A DNA stretch of 33,816 nucleotides from IMG/VR virus record IMGVR_UViG_3300028925_002522, positions 1 to 33,816 of that record, one strand, 5' to 3'. Below the pieces are notes generated by a model that had not been told where the DNA came from, made no database searches, and worked only from the letters and a program-made list of their open reading frames with translations. A program made the translations under genes and the position numbers. Positions within the stretch are counted from its first letter, which is position 1. Each line of letters starts with the position of its first letter. Of this stretch, positions 6,529-13,121 are shown piece after piece. Origin of the DNA: a virus.

Positions 6529-6557
6529 ATCATACAAGGTTTCAACCTTGGTGTAAA
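6529..6557 (-). promoter_or_regulatory. Leftward promoter for the small accessory genes
   Basis: On the - strand the -35 is TTTACA (6557-6552) and the -10 is TATGAT (6534-6529) with a 17-base spacer. Each box matches the sigma-70 consensus at 5 of 6 positions. The -35 lies just past the stop of the VRR-NUC gene, and the first ATG downstream is at 6473. The sequence around the -35 (AAATAGGTGTTTACAC) is nearly the same as at the main leftward promoter near 12.92 kb. Confidence 0.75.
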
Positions 6558-6561
6558 CACC
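6535..6561. promoter_or_regulatory. Two adjoining operator-like palindromes in the accessory promoter
   Basis: CAAGGTTTCAACCTTG (6535-6550) is an inverted repeat with perfect 7-bp arms and a 2-base centre. It fills the spacer between the -10 and -35 boxes. Next to it, GGTGTAAACACC (6550-6561) is a second palindrome with 5-bp arms that covers the -35. Such placement is typical of repressor operators. The phage Cro-like protein is the obvious candidate, but the spacer palindrome is absent from the 12.9-kb promoter. Confidence 0.6.
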
Positions 6562-6890
6562 TATTTGCACATTAGTTTAATTTTATTCCGGGCGTCCTCG
6601 CAACCGTTGCCGATGATCACCGTGTCGCTGATGCCTTCCAGATACGCAATCCAGTCCTTTTGAACTGGCGAGATTTTTCCGCCCTTCTCCCGCTTCATTT
6701 CAATCCAGCATCGCCACGCAGGGATATATAAATCAGGCACCCCGGCGCTGACGCCTTCCGCCTTCAGCTTCGCGCCTGTCGTGCGACTCCGATGGCCGCC
6801 GTTGGGAATTGCGAATATTCGCACGCCGGGATGTTCCTGGCGGAACCACATCACCAATTCGCGCTGTTCCTCATGCTCGGTTTTTATCAC
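6561..6890 (-). CDS. VRR-NUC domain nuclease
   Basis: I use the GTG at 6890 (109 aa), which overlaps the stop of the transporter gene as GTGA with GGAG just upstream; the ATG at 6944 would run deep into that gene. The product matches the phage VRR-NUC family of PD-(D/E)XK nucleases: EHEEQRELVMWFRQ, the PNGG turn at 29-32, GVPDLYIP with D53, IEMKREKGG with E64 and K66, and Q77 in SPVQKDWI. Stand-alone phage VRR-NUC proteins are thought to cut branched DNA, so a role in resolving replication or recombination intermediates is likely. It ends the main leftward early operon. Confidence 0.85.
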   Translation of the reverse strand: MIKTEHEEQRELVMWFRQEHPGVRIFAIPNGGHRSRTTGAKLKAEGVSAGVPDLYIPAWRCWIEMKREKGGKISPVQKDWIAYLEGISDTVIIGNGCEDARNKIKLMCK

Positions 6891-7396
6891 GGTCTCCTGT
6901 TCCGCATTACATATAAAACTGGAACAGCTAATGCTGACATCCAAACTTTTCCGACGATCTGCCCGGTTAAAAAATCGAGCGACCCAAACGCCAAATACAG
7001 GAAAACACCGCTATCAATCGCAGCACCGGCTATCCCGCTGGCAAGAACTGCAAGCCACAGGCGGCGGCGGCGCAGCGGCGTATAAACCGCCATGTCTGCG
7101 CCCTCCGAAAGCAAAAACGCTAAACCAGATGCAACAACGAGGGCTGCCGGCGCGACAAATCCAGACAGGGCCGCTCCCGCAAGAATCCCGGCGATAGCCC
7201 ATTTCCACCCAAGGCGCTCATGCACCATGTCACGCAGAACAAGGGCCGCTCCGATCATTAAAACGCCAGACGGCGCCATCAGACCAAATCCAACAGGAAC
7301 AAGGCATGGCCCGTCAGGGATGCAAACTGTTCCGATGTTGCCGATCAGCCAATTTGCTGCGGGAATTGTCGCAATAAACGCGGCTAGCCAAATCAT
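6887..7396 (-). CDS. VUT-family transporter (queuosine-precursor type, YhhQ/QPTR-like)
   Basis: This 169-residue integral membrane protein has about five or six hydrophobic segments. The blocks PAANWLIGN, VGFGLMAPSGVLMIGAALVL and RDMVHERLGWKWAI are characteristic of phage and bacterial VUT proteins. Members such as E. coli YhhQ import the queuosine precursors preQ0/preQ1 (established for YhhQ). Here it is translationally coupled (ATGA, 7393-7396) to the DpdA-like gene upstream. This suggests it brings a 7-deazaguanine base into the infected cell for insertion into phage DNA. It could instead transport another small molecule, because VUT specificity cannot be read from sequence. Confidence 0.78.
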   Translation of the reverse strand: MIWLAAFIATIPAANWLIGNIGTVCIPDGPCLVPVGFGLMAPSGVLMIGAALVLRDMVHERLGWKWAIAGILAGAALSGFVAPAALVVASGLAFLLSEGADMAVYTPLRRRRLWLAVLASGIAGAAIDSGVFLYLAFGSLDFLTGQIVGKVWMSALAVPVLYVMRNRRP

Positions 7397-8073
7397 GTGT
7401 TCATCTCCATTTCCTGTTGTTCCGGTTGAATTGTCCAGCCGACACGCGGTTGTGACCTATCCCATCTATCTGCCATGCCCGCTATAGTGTTTTGCGGCCT
7501 GTTGTGGTTCCGTGCAATGTCGGCGCTATCGACAGACCCGAAAGGGTAAAGGTGGCCGACCAGTTGCATTCGTAATCCGTGCAACCAAGGAAGCCGCCCG
7601 CGCCGTGCTAGTTGATTGAACGCCCGCGTTGCCCTGCCGTGCCACCGATCATCGCCCACCGTCGCATATTCGCCCGCCGAACCGATGCACACGCGCGGCC
7701 ATTCGTCAGTGAGCTTCAACAGCCTGTCAATAGGTTCGTCCATATGCCAAACCGGCGTGCCGCGATGGCCGTGGGGCCACTCCGCTAGAAGTTCATCTTG
7801 TAATTCCGCGCCACCGTCTATCACGTCAGGAATAATGGCCCATGTTGTCGGGCAATCAAGCCACTTGTCGCACCAATCATAATAACCCGCCCAATCCGCC
7901 GTTGCGCCTGAACGCCAAACGCTGAACGCCCCGTTGTCTAGAAGAACGCTTTGCGAAATATGGTGCGCGAAATCGACCGCGCGGGGGTATGCGTGGCTAA
8001 CAAGAGTGTGCCGCCCGATCAGGTCAACCATCCGACCATAGGGGCTTATGTCAGCGCAATGATAGTGAATCAT
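7393..8073 (-). CDS. DpdA-like (tRNA-guanine transglycosylase-fold) DNA-modifying enzyme
   Basis: This 226-residue protein has the landmarks of the TGT/DpdA superfamily in order. LDNGAFSVW (45-53) corresponds to the DSGGFQ catalytic motif of TGT, with D46. IPDVIDG (81-87) and PVWHMDEP (107-114) are barrel strands. HGLR (165-168) corresponds to the GGL loop. FGSVDSADIARN (178-189) carries D182 as the probable nucleophile. DpdA enzymes exchange guanine in DNA for a 7-deazaguanine, protecting phage DNA from restriction. It is shorter than TGT and lacks the TGT zinc site, as expected for a DNA-acting member. No preQ0 synthesis genes occur here, consistent with salvage through the adjoining transporter. 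Its start overlaps the helicase gene by 23 bases. The fold is fairly confident; the exact base is unknown. Confidence 0.68.
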   Translation of the reverse strand: MIHYHCADISPYGRMVDLIGRHTLVSHAYPRAVDFAHHISQSVLLDNGAFSVWRSGATADWAGYYDWCDKWLDCPTTWAIIPDVIDGGAELQDELLAEWPHGHRGTPVWHMDEPIDRLLKLTDEWPRVCIGSAGEYATVGDDRWHGRATRAFNQLARRGRLPWLHGLRMQLVGHLYPFGSVDSADIARNHNRPQNTIAGMADRWDRSQPRVGWTIQPEQQEMEMNT

Positions 8074-9658
8074 CCCAGTCCCTTCTTGTCACGCGGAAGA
8101 ATTTGCCATCCTTTTTGAATTTAATCGCCATCGGAGGGCGTGCTTGATTTAGATCGCGCGCTACATCGTCCAGCGTTTTATTTCTCATTACGTCACCGGC
8201 CTTCGACATCATAACCAAGTTGGCAAGCAGGGTCCGCGCTTTCTGACCAGCATAGCCGTCGTGAGTCACTGTCAGATATTCAGTTATGGGCCGATCCGAT
8301 AGCGCGCCGTAGTATGTGACGGCCAGCATTTTTATGCCGCTGGCGCGGCTTATATGTTGCCGCCATTTCCATTCTGTCACAGGCATATCATCGACATCCA
8401 GACCCATGATGTCGTCATGGTGGAGTTTTTGCTGCGGCGGTTTTGGCGCCGGGAACGGTTCGCCGCAAGCCACGCATTCCTTGGCTGATATGTGGTTCAA
8501 TTCATTGCAGGCTTCGCAGACTTTGACCGGTGCCTCGCCCTTGCCTTTGCCTGACGCCTTCTTTGGATTGACCGCCGTGATGGGGCCATGCGTTTGCACC
8601 ACTCCGGCAAAGTCCAAAACAAGGCAGTGGTCAATGTGGCTCTTGGGCCGCATTCCGCGACCTGCCATCTGCACATACAGCCCGGTAGATAGCGTTGGCC
8701 GCAGCATGGCAATCAGATCGAGGTCTGGGTGATCGAACCCGGTCGTCAATACATTGGCGTTCGTCAGCGCCTTAATTTCGCCAGATTTAAAACCGGCGAT
8801 AATTCGCTCACGTTCTGCCTTCGGCGTCGTCCCAACTATGCAAGCCGAGACAATGCCCCGAGCCGCGAGAATTTCTGCCACGTTGTGCGCGTGTTTAACG
8901 CCAGCGCAGAAAAACAACCAAGACCGGCGGTCACCAGCCAAGCGGATCACCTCGTCAACAGTCGCCGCATTATTTTTGTCTGTGTCAACGGCGGCTTGCA
9001 GTTCGCTCTCGATATATTCACCGCCGCGCTTGTGGACGCCTTCAACCGAAAGCTGATGCGCAGTCAGCTTCGACCGAAGCGGTGCAAGAAATCCTTTGTG
9101 GATCAGTTCTTCGATGCTAACCGGCGCAATAATATCCGCAAATAGCGCCGGTTCGTCGGTGATATATCCATGACCCAGGCGGTACGGCGTAGCTGTCAGT
9201 CCGATCACCCGCAGCACCGGATTGATGTGCATTAGATCAGATATCAGCTTTCGGTATCCGCCCTCCTGTTTGTGGCTGACCAGGTGACATTCATCAATCA
9301 GCACCAGATCAACGTGACCAATCTGATTGGCTTTGTTTCGTACCGATTGAATACCGGCAAACGTAATCGGTTCGCCAATATCTCGCCGCCTCATGCCCGC
9401 CGAATAAATGCCCAACGGCGCATCGGGCCAGTGGCCCAACATCTTCTCGGCGTTTTGTTCAATCAACTCTTTAACGTGCGTCAGCATCAGGATGCGCGTC
9501 TCAGGCCATGTCTGAATCGCCTCCTTGCAGAGCGCCGCCACAATATGTGACTTGCCCGATCCGGTCGGCAGTTCAATGCACGGGTGGCCCTTGCGGCCAT
9601 CCGAGAACCATTTGTATAGCTGGTCGATTGTTCGCTGCTGGTACTCACGGAGCTTCAA
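8051..9658 (-). CDS. SF2 DEAD/DEAH-type helicase with zinc ribbon
   Basis: This 535-residue ATP-dependent helicase has all core motifs. Walker A is PTGSGKS (31-37), Walker B is DECH (122-125), motif III is TATPYR (155-160) and motif VI is QMAGRGMR (330-337). A zinc ribbon follows with C381, C384, C395 and C398, then a C-terminal extension of about 130 residues. It resembles the RecG/UvsW-type 'DEAD/DEAH helicase' common in podophage replication modules, so a part in fork remodelling or recombination is likely. Translation appears to start at TTG 9658, which overlaps the nuclease stop (TTGA). The next Met lies after Walker A, so an upstream non-ATG start is required. Confidence 0.9.
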   Translation of the reverse strand: MKLREYQQRTIDQLYKWFSDGRKGHPCIELPTGSGKSHIVAALCKEAIQTWPETRILMLTHVKELIEQNAEKMLGHWPDAPLGIYSAGMRRRDIGEPITFAGIQSVRNKANQIGHVDLVLIDECHLVSHKQEGGYRKLISDLMHINPVLRVIGLTATPYRLGHGYITDEPALFADIIAPVSIEELIHKGFLAPLRSKLTAHQLSVEGVHKRGGEYIESELQAAVDTDKNNAATVDEVIRLAGDRRSWLFFCAGVKHAHNVAEILAARGIVSACIVGTTPKAERERIIAGFKSGEIKALTNANVLTTGFDHPDLDLIAMLRPTLSTGLYVQMAGRGMRPKSHIDHCLVLDFAGVVQTHGPITAVNPKKASGKGKGEAPVKVCEACNELNHISAKECVACGEPFPAPKPPQQKLHHDDIMGLDVDDMPVTEWKWRQHISRASGIKMLAVTYYGALSDRPITEYLTVTHDGYAGQKARTLLANLVMMSKAGDVMRNKTLDDVARDLNQARPPMAIKFKKDGKFFRVTRRDWDDSLSLR

Positions 9659-10692
9659 AACGGCACCCCCACAACTTTCGCACCCGGAAATGTCTCGCGC
9701 ACTTCCCCAACAAGTTTATCCGCGCACGCCTCGCCGCCGACAATCAACTCTTTGCTGCTGTAGACGTATGCATCACCCTCACCGTTGCGAACGTCTTTGC
9801 CGTCGATCTCGTATACCGCTTCGTGTGGGTCGTTGCTGTCTTTTTGAGGCCACGGCACCATATCGGGATGCAGGACATGGCTCTCGCAGCCTGTCGCTTG
9901 AAACTCCAAGGGGATTTGATTTCCTTCACCTCTAGCCCAACGGGCGCATGACCATGTGCTGTCCTTCTCCGGCGTGGCGTGGGCGCAAGTCCGGCAATTA
10001 ACTTGCTGAGTTAATCGGCGCTCATGGCAAAAGCTGTGCGCCGGACACCATTTACATTGATACCAACTTGGATCAGACGAAAGAGGGTCAGGCATACGTT
10101 CTGCCAGCGCAACTCGGTGGCCTCGATCTCGCAGAGCCTCCGCCGCTTCCTTGTCAAATTTCACGCGCTCCGTATACAGACGGTCGTCGTCTTTGCAGAC
10201 GGCCAGGTAAAGCGCACGCTTGATTCCAGTGGCAAGCATGTATAGCTGCATCTGCGCCCAGTGCATGGGCTTGCTGGCCTTCACCTCTTTCTTCACGAGG
10301 TCGTCAAATGATTTTTTAGCGTGAGTTTTAAACTCCGCAACGTGTCGCGTTTTCTCCGCGCCTGGAACGCCGCCCTCGATGGTGCCGTCAGTCGAACCGC
10401 CGACATGCGACCCAAGGTCAACGTGTTCTTGATGGCTTGAGAAATTGACGCCAATGGCCTCCAAGTCAGAGATGATGATGTTTTCCTCATTGTTACCGCG
10501 CCGAAACAATCGCAGAATGCGGCCTTGGAATTTCTCCTTCACCGCCCAGCGGAAAGACAGCCACAGCCAGCGTTCGCAGGGGTGGCCCAGCAGGGAGCAA
10601 CCAAGGTGGCCGCGCAGTTCGTCAGGCTGGCTTGCGTGGTGTTCGTCAATCAGATTGGTGATGGTGTGGATTGGTTCTGGTATCTTTGCCAT
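9655..10692 (-). CDS. PD-(D/E)XK nuclease with Cas4/AddB-like Fe-S cysteines
   Basis: I choose the ATG at 10692 (345 aa, MAKIPEPIHTITNLIDEH) because family members begin here. ATGs at 10734 and 10743 are alternatives. The nuclease motifs are D102 (GGSTDGTIEG), E120 and K122 (VAEFKTH) and the QMQLYM helix near 147-152. One cysteine before the core (C39 in GHPCERWLW) and three after it (C213, C216, C222 in CKWCPAHSFC) form the 4Fe-4S 'iron staple' pattern of AddB and Cas4. It is probably the exonuclease of the phage recombination set, making single-stranded ends for the Sak4-like protein. A second Cys-rich stretch (CRTCAHAT) follows. The start region carries an unusual hairpin, described separately. 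Confidence 0.82.
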   Translation of the reverse strand: MAKIPEPIHTITNLIDEHHASQPDELRGHLGCSLLGHPCERWLWLSFRWAVKEKFQGRILRLFRRGNNEENIIISDLEAIGVNFSSHQEHVDLGSHVGGSTDGTIEGGVPGAEKTRHVAEFKTHAKKSFDDLVKKEVKASKPMHWAQMQLYMLATGIKRALYLAVCKDDDRLYTERVKFDKEAAEALRDRGHRVALAERMPDPLSSDPSWYQCKWCPAHSFCHERRLTQQVNCRTCAHATPEKDSTWSCARWARGEGNQIPLEFQATGCESHVLHPDMVPWPQKDSNDPHEAVYEIDGKDVRNGEGDAYVYSSKELIVGGEACADKLVGEVRETFPGAKVVGVPF

Positions 10693-10700
10693 AGCGAAAT

Positions 10701-10730
10701 GGCCGGAGGTTATTAGCCCCCGGCCCTCCT
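10701..10730 (-). promoter_or_regulatory. Hairpin between a Shine-Dalgarno sequence and the nuclease start codon
   Basis: In the - strand RNA, AGGAGG (10730-10725) runs into a stem with 9-base arms, 10725-10717 and 10709-10701 (eight Watson-Crick pairs and one G-U), and a 7-base loop. After the stem, 8 bases lead to the ATG at 10692. Unfolded, the spacing is too long (32 bases) for initiation. Folded, the ribosome site is about 8 bases from the ATG, the preferred distance. This resembles the known structured start of T4 gene 25. Confidence 0.5.
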
Positions 10731-11216
10731 TCATTTTGCCCAAGGCGCTGTGGCGGAAGTTGCCGGTGCTGGTGCGGCAGCAGGTGCAGGTGCGGACACT
10801 GGCGGCGTCGAGCCCTCAATGGCCTTAAATGCTTGAACCTCATTTTGCAGCCCATATTCAGGACTGTCTTTAATGGTTAGTTTGATAGAGAGATTCGCGC
10901 CCACGAGCTGGTCGGTGTCGCTAACCTGCTGAAGGCCGACGGCAAGCATAATTCTCCCCAACTGCTTCCGACCAAATTCTTCGGCCTTCGGACTCGGATT
11001 GGTCATATTCAGGTTTGTGTAGACCACCCGCCCCTGATGCTGCGGCCCAGTGATGTCGAACCGGACAAAAATATATTTTCCCGTTCCTTTCTTCGTATCG
11101 CGCATACCTCCGTCTGTGATGGTTGCGGTGTACCATCCCGCCGGGAGAGGCTCAAACTCACGCTTCTCTTCTTCTGGAATGTCGTTGATATCGAATGTTT
11201 CGCCAAGAAGACCCAT
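10731..11216 (-). CDS. DUF669 protein, probable single-stranded-DNA-binding partner
   Basis: The start is the ATG at 11216 (161 aa, MGLLGETFDINDIPEEE), with AGGAGT at correct spacing; an in-frame ATG at 11315 lies within the upstream gene. FEPLPAGWYTATITDGGMRD, KYIFVRFDITGPQHQGRVVY and NEVQAFKAI are typical of DUF669 proteins, which occur beside Sak4/RecA-like genes in phages and are regarded as SSB-like. The C-terminus is a flexible Ala/Pro-rich tail ending PWAK rather than the acidic tip of bacterial SSB. It would coat single strands for annealing by the Sak4-like ATPase encoded two genes upstream. Confidence 0.8.
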   Translation of the reverse strand: MGLLGETFDINDIPEEEKREFEPLPAGWYTATITDGGMRDTKKGTGKYIFVRFDITGPQHQGRVVYTNLNMTNPSPKAEEFGRKQLGRIMLAVGLQQVSDTDQLVGANLSIKLTIKDSPEYGLQNEVQAFKAIEGSTPPVSAPAPAAAPAPATSATAPWAK

Positions 11217-11221
11217 GATCT

Positions 11222-11602
11222 TTACTCCTGAGTGATTTGAAATGATGCCCGACCGGGCTTTGTCGTAATCCCGCCCAGTAACGGGTCGGTGATTGATTTG
11301 TCTGCGTTTTTCCATGCCGTCATATTCAGTTCCGGCTTCCAGCGAAACAGGCTGGAAAGATGTTCTGTCGATCCCTCCTCTGCTGCGATGTCTTGTATGC
11401 GGTCAGCATCAACCTTGCGGCTCATGCGTCCCGTGATTTTGATTTTGTAACTGCCGTCCGTTTCGACGTTCTCCGTTCCCTCCATGTTTTCGGCTATTCC
11501 GGCCAGTGAAAGAAGTTTGTCTTCAATCTCTCTGCGGCGTTCCGTTGCAGCTTGTTCAGCGGATTTTGCGTCAAGCCAATTTTGCGCTAGGTCGTCAATC
11601 AT
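11222..11602 (-). CDS. Conserved phage protein between Sak4-like and DUF669 genes
   Basis: This 126-residue protein starts MIDDLAQNWLDAKSAEQAAT with a strong AGGAGG upstream, and its ATG overlaps the Sak4-like stop (ATGA). The N-terminal half is a charged helix, and a beta-rich domain follows (YKIKITGRMSRKVDADRIQD). The end is WKPELNMTAWKNADKSI, then PGRASFQITQE. I recognise it as a phage hypothetical family that usually sits in this same place, but no activity is established. A structural or regulatory role in the recombination complex is a reasonable guess only. Confidence 0.75.
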   Translation of the reverse strand: MIDDLAQNWLDAKSAEQAATERRREIEDKLLSLAGIAENMEGTENVETDGSYKIKITGRMSRKVDADRIQDIAAEEGSTEHLSSLFRWKPELNMTAWKNADKSITDPLLGGITTKPGRASFQITQE

Positions 11603-12273
11603 TTTGCACCTCCTGCTTTTGCAATGATTTCGCTAAGGTCAGGTGATTCCCAAGCCTCCACGTTCTTGACCCGGCTCTTGGCTTGCCACAGGCCATCCGT
11701 CGCGCACATCAAACCGCGCTGTGTCGCGCCATCCGCGTCTTTCTCCACTCTAAGAGCCGCCACAATGTCGAACTGATATGGCAAAGCCTGACCAGTTTTG
11801 TTGCCCGGCATGGAGGGGCTGTAGAGCATCCGCCCAAGCTCATCCTGCGATTTCTCCAGCTTCGCGGTCATAAACACATGCCTTGGCAGATCGCGGAATA
11901 ACCGGATAGCTTCCGCCATCACGGTTTGCATCTCGCCGTAGGCCGCGCGGGGGTCTTTGTTTACCTTCTTTTCGTGGCCCAAGCAGACCTCTGCGATCTC
12001 GCTGATGCTGTCGATTGCCACGCTTTCAAACTGCTTGGCCTCCTCGCTTCCGGTCAGCCAAGCGTAAGCCTCGCGCAGCGTTTCCATGCTTTTGATCTCA
12101 ACGAACGGAATGTTGTGATCCGAAATTGAAAGCAGACCACCCTCCGCCGATAAGATCACCGGGCTTGGTAACGTCGGAATCAGGTATGTCTTGCCTGTCC
12201 CCGCCGCGCCGTAGACCAGCATCTTGATGCCAGCGCTTGAAACACTGTTGGTCGATTGTAGATTGATTGCCAT
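11599..12273 (-). CDS. Sak4-like RecA-fold ATPase / single-strand annealing protein
   Basis: This 224-residue protein has one RecA-like ATPase core. Walker A is GAAGTGKT (22-29), Walker B is SVAIDSISE with D88, and HVFMTAKLE is a sensor-like strand. It matches the AAA_24/Sak4 family, whose phage members pair complementary single strands with help from an SSB; here the DUF669 gene is two genes downstream. A GGGAG lies upstream of the ATG. With the PD-(D/E)XK nuclease it forms a recombination module that could support recombination-dependent replication and genome concatemer formation. Confidence 0.85.
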   Translation of the reverse strand: MAINLQSTNSVSSAGIKMLVYGAAGTGKTYLIPTLPSPVILSAEGGLLSISDHNIPFVEIKSMETLREAYAWLTGSEEAKQFESVAIDSISEIAEVCLGHEKKVNKDPRAAYGEMQTVMAEAIRLFRDLPRHVFMTAKLEKSQDELGRMLYSPSMPGNKTGQALPYQFDIVAALRVEKDADGATQRGLMCATDGLWQAKSRVKNVEAWESPDLSEIIAKAGGAK

Positions 12274-12315
12274 TTTCTTTTCTCCCTTACAAATAGTTGA
12301 AATGAATTTTAATAT

Positions 12316-12846
12316 TCATCCCGCTACCTCACGATATTTGGTAACGGCATCGGTTAGTGGCATGTCGTTCAGAATTACGGCATCAGGATCACGCTTCGCC
12401 AACACAGCGCGAGTCTGAGGATTGTCGGAATTGTAGTGATAGATTTGTCCATCCGCCTTGACGAAGGCCAGTTTTTTGAGAAGCTTTTTAACGTCTTTCG
12501 TGTAAAGCGCTTCCGTGACCATGTCTTCCACGAAAATGTCCGCGCTGATATACATTTTCCCATCGTCCTCAAACGGGCTGTCTATTTGCGGTAAATCTAG
12601 GACATGCGCTTCAAGCCGCGCCTGTTCAGGGGTTCCCTTGAAGGTATTGATGGTATCATCGTAATTGCGATTGCGGCATTCGACGCGCGCAATATCAGGG
12701 GTCTGATCATCCCAATGGAATTGAAGGCCACCACCCCAGCCGTCTTCAACAACCAGCGCAACACGTTTGCCGTCGCGATAAAGTTTGCATTCCCACCCGT
12801 GACCGTCATGGCCGTGGAATGTCTTGACTGCTTTGACTTGATACAT
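12316..12846 (-). CDS. Conserved early phage protein of unknown function
   Basis: The start is the ATG at 12846 (176 aa, MYQVKAVKTFHGHDGHGWEC), which has AGGAGA at proper spacing; the frame extends upstream to 13137 but that part crosses the promoter and is not coding. The N-terminal half is a compact beta domain (YRDGKRVALVVEDGWGGGLQ), followed by a helical C-terminal half with ADIFVEDMVTEALY and KKLLKKLAFVKADGQIYHY. Similar proteins are found early in other phage genomes. It is the first gene after the main leftward promoter, so it is probably made soon after infection. Confidence 0.7.
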   Translation of the reverse strand: MYQVKAVKTFHGHDGHGWECKLYRDGKRVALVVEDGWGGGLQFHWDDQTPDIARVECRNRNYDDTINTFKGTPEQARLEAHVLDLPQIDSPFEDDGKMYISADIFVEDMVTEALYTKDVKKLLKKLAFVKADGQIYHYNSDNPQTRAVLAKRDPDAVILNDMPLTDAVTKYREVAG

Positions 12847-12865
12847 CTTTGTCTCCTTTTTAATC

Positions 12866-12886
12866 GCGGTCGGAGTATCCGGTTGC
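12866..12886 (-). repeat. Early leader box, copy 2
   Basis: This 21-bp segment of the leader of the 12846 gene reads GCAACCGGATA, then CT, then CCGACCGC on the - strand. It differs at only two adjacent bases from the copy at 6496-6516. It begins 14 bases downstream of the -10 box, so it should be at the very 5' end of the transcript or overlap the start point. Confidence 0.65.
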
Positions 12887-12900
12887 GATTTCCTATTTAC

Positions 12901-12928
12901 ATAATACCAGATTGGGGGTAAGTGTAAA
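12901..12928 (-). promoter_or_regulatory. Main leftward early promoter
   Basis: On the - strand the -35 is TTTACA (12928-12923) and the -10 is TATTAT (12906-12901), with a 16-base spacer and a TGG just before the -10 that makes an extended -10 (TGGTATTAT). Both boxes match the sigma-70 consensus at 5 of 6 positions. It lies in the divergent region between the 12846 gene and the Cro-like gene and should drive the whole leftward operon. No equally good + strand promoter is visible in the 110-bp region. Confidence 0.8.
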
Positions 12929-12956
12929 CAACTATTTTCAACGAAAGGACAAAAAA

Positions 12957-13121
12957 ATGACCACCGAACAAGCAATCGCATTCTTTGGCGACCGGAAGAA
13001 GATGGCCGAGGCGCTCGACATCGGGCTGCACGGCACATACCGCTGGAGCGACCATCCGCCCATGCTGCGCCAGTTCGAAATGGAGCGGCTGAGCGATGGG
13101 GAGTTGGTGGTCGAAAAATGA
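12957..13121 (+). CDS. Cro-like helix-turn-helix regulator
   Basis: The start is the ATG at 12957 (54 aa), with AAAGGA 7 bases upstream; a longer frame from 12912 overlaps the promoter. The sequence MTTEQAIAFFGDRKKMAEAL, then DIGLHGTYRWSD and LRQFEMERLSDGEL, follows the P22/lambda Cro pattern: helix-turn-helix, a Trp after the recognition helix, then a short C-terminal strand. It should bind operators in the divergent region and possibly in the 6.5-kb promoter, to turn down early transcription. No CI-type partner repressor is encoded, so it is probably a timing regulator of a lytic programme. Confidence 0.8.
   Translation: MTTEQAIAFFGDRKKMAEALDIGLHGTYRWSDHPPMLRQFEMERLSDGELVVEK

Noticed and set aside
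8316-9145. Several + strand open frames of up to 138 residues inside the helicase gene
   Set aside because: They are shadows of a well-conserved helicase with all motifs, and show no known family or ribosome site.
12302-12319. Inverted repeat ATGAAT/ATTCAT between the 12316 gene and the Sak4-like gene
   Set aside because: Short AT-only arms of 6 bp in an AT-rich gap, with no T-run; not convincing as a terminator or operator.
12912-12956. Earlier start of the Cro-like frame at 12912
   Set aside because: It lies in the leftward promoter. The ATG at 12957 has a good AAAGGA, and the Cro family starts there.
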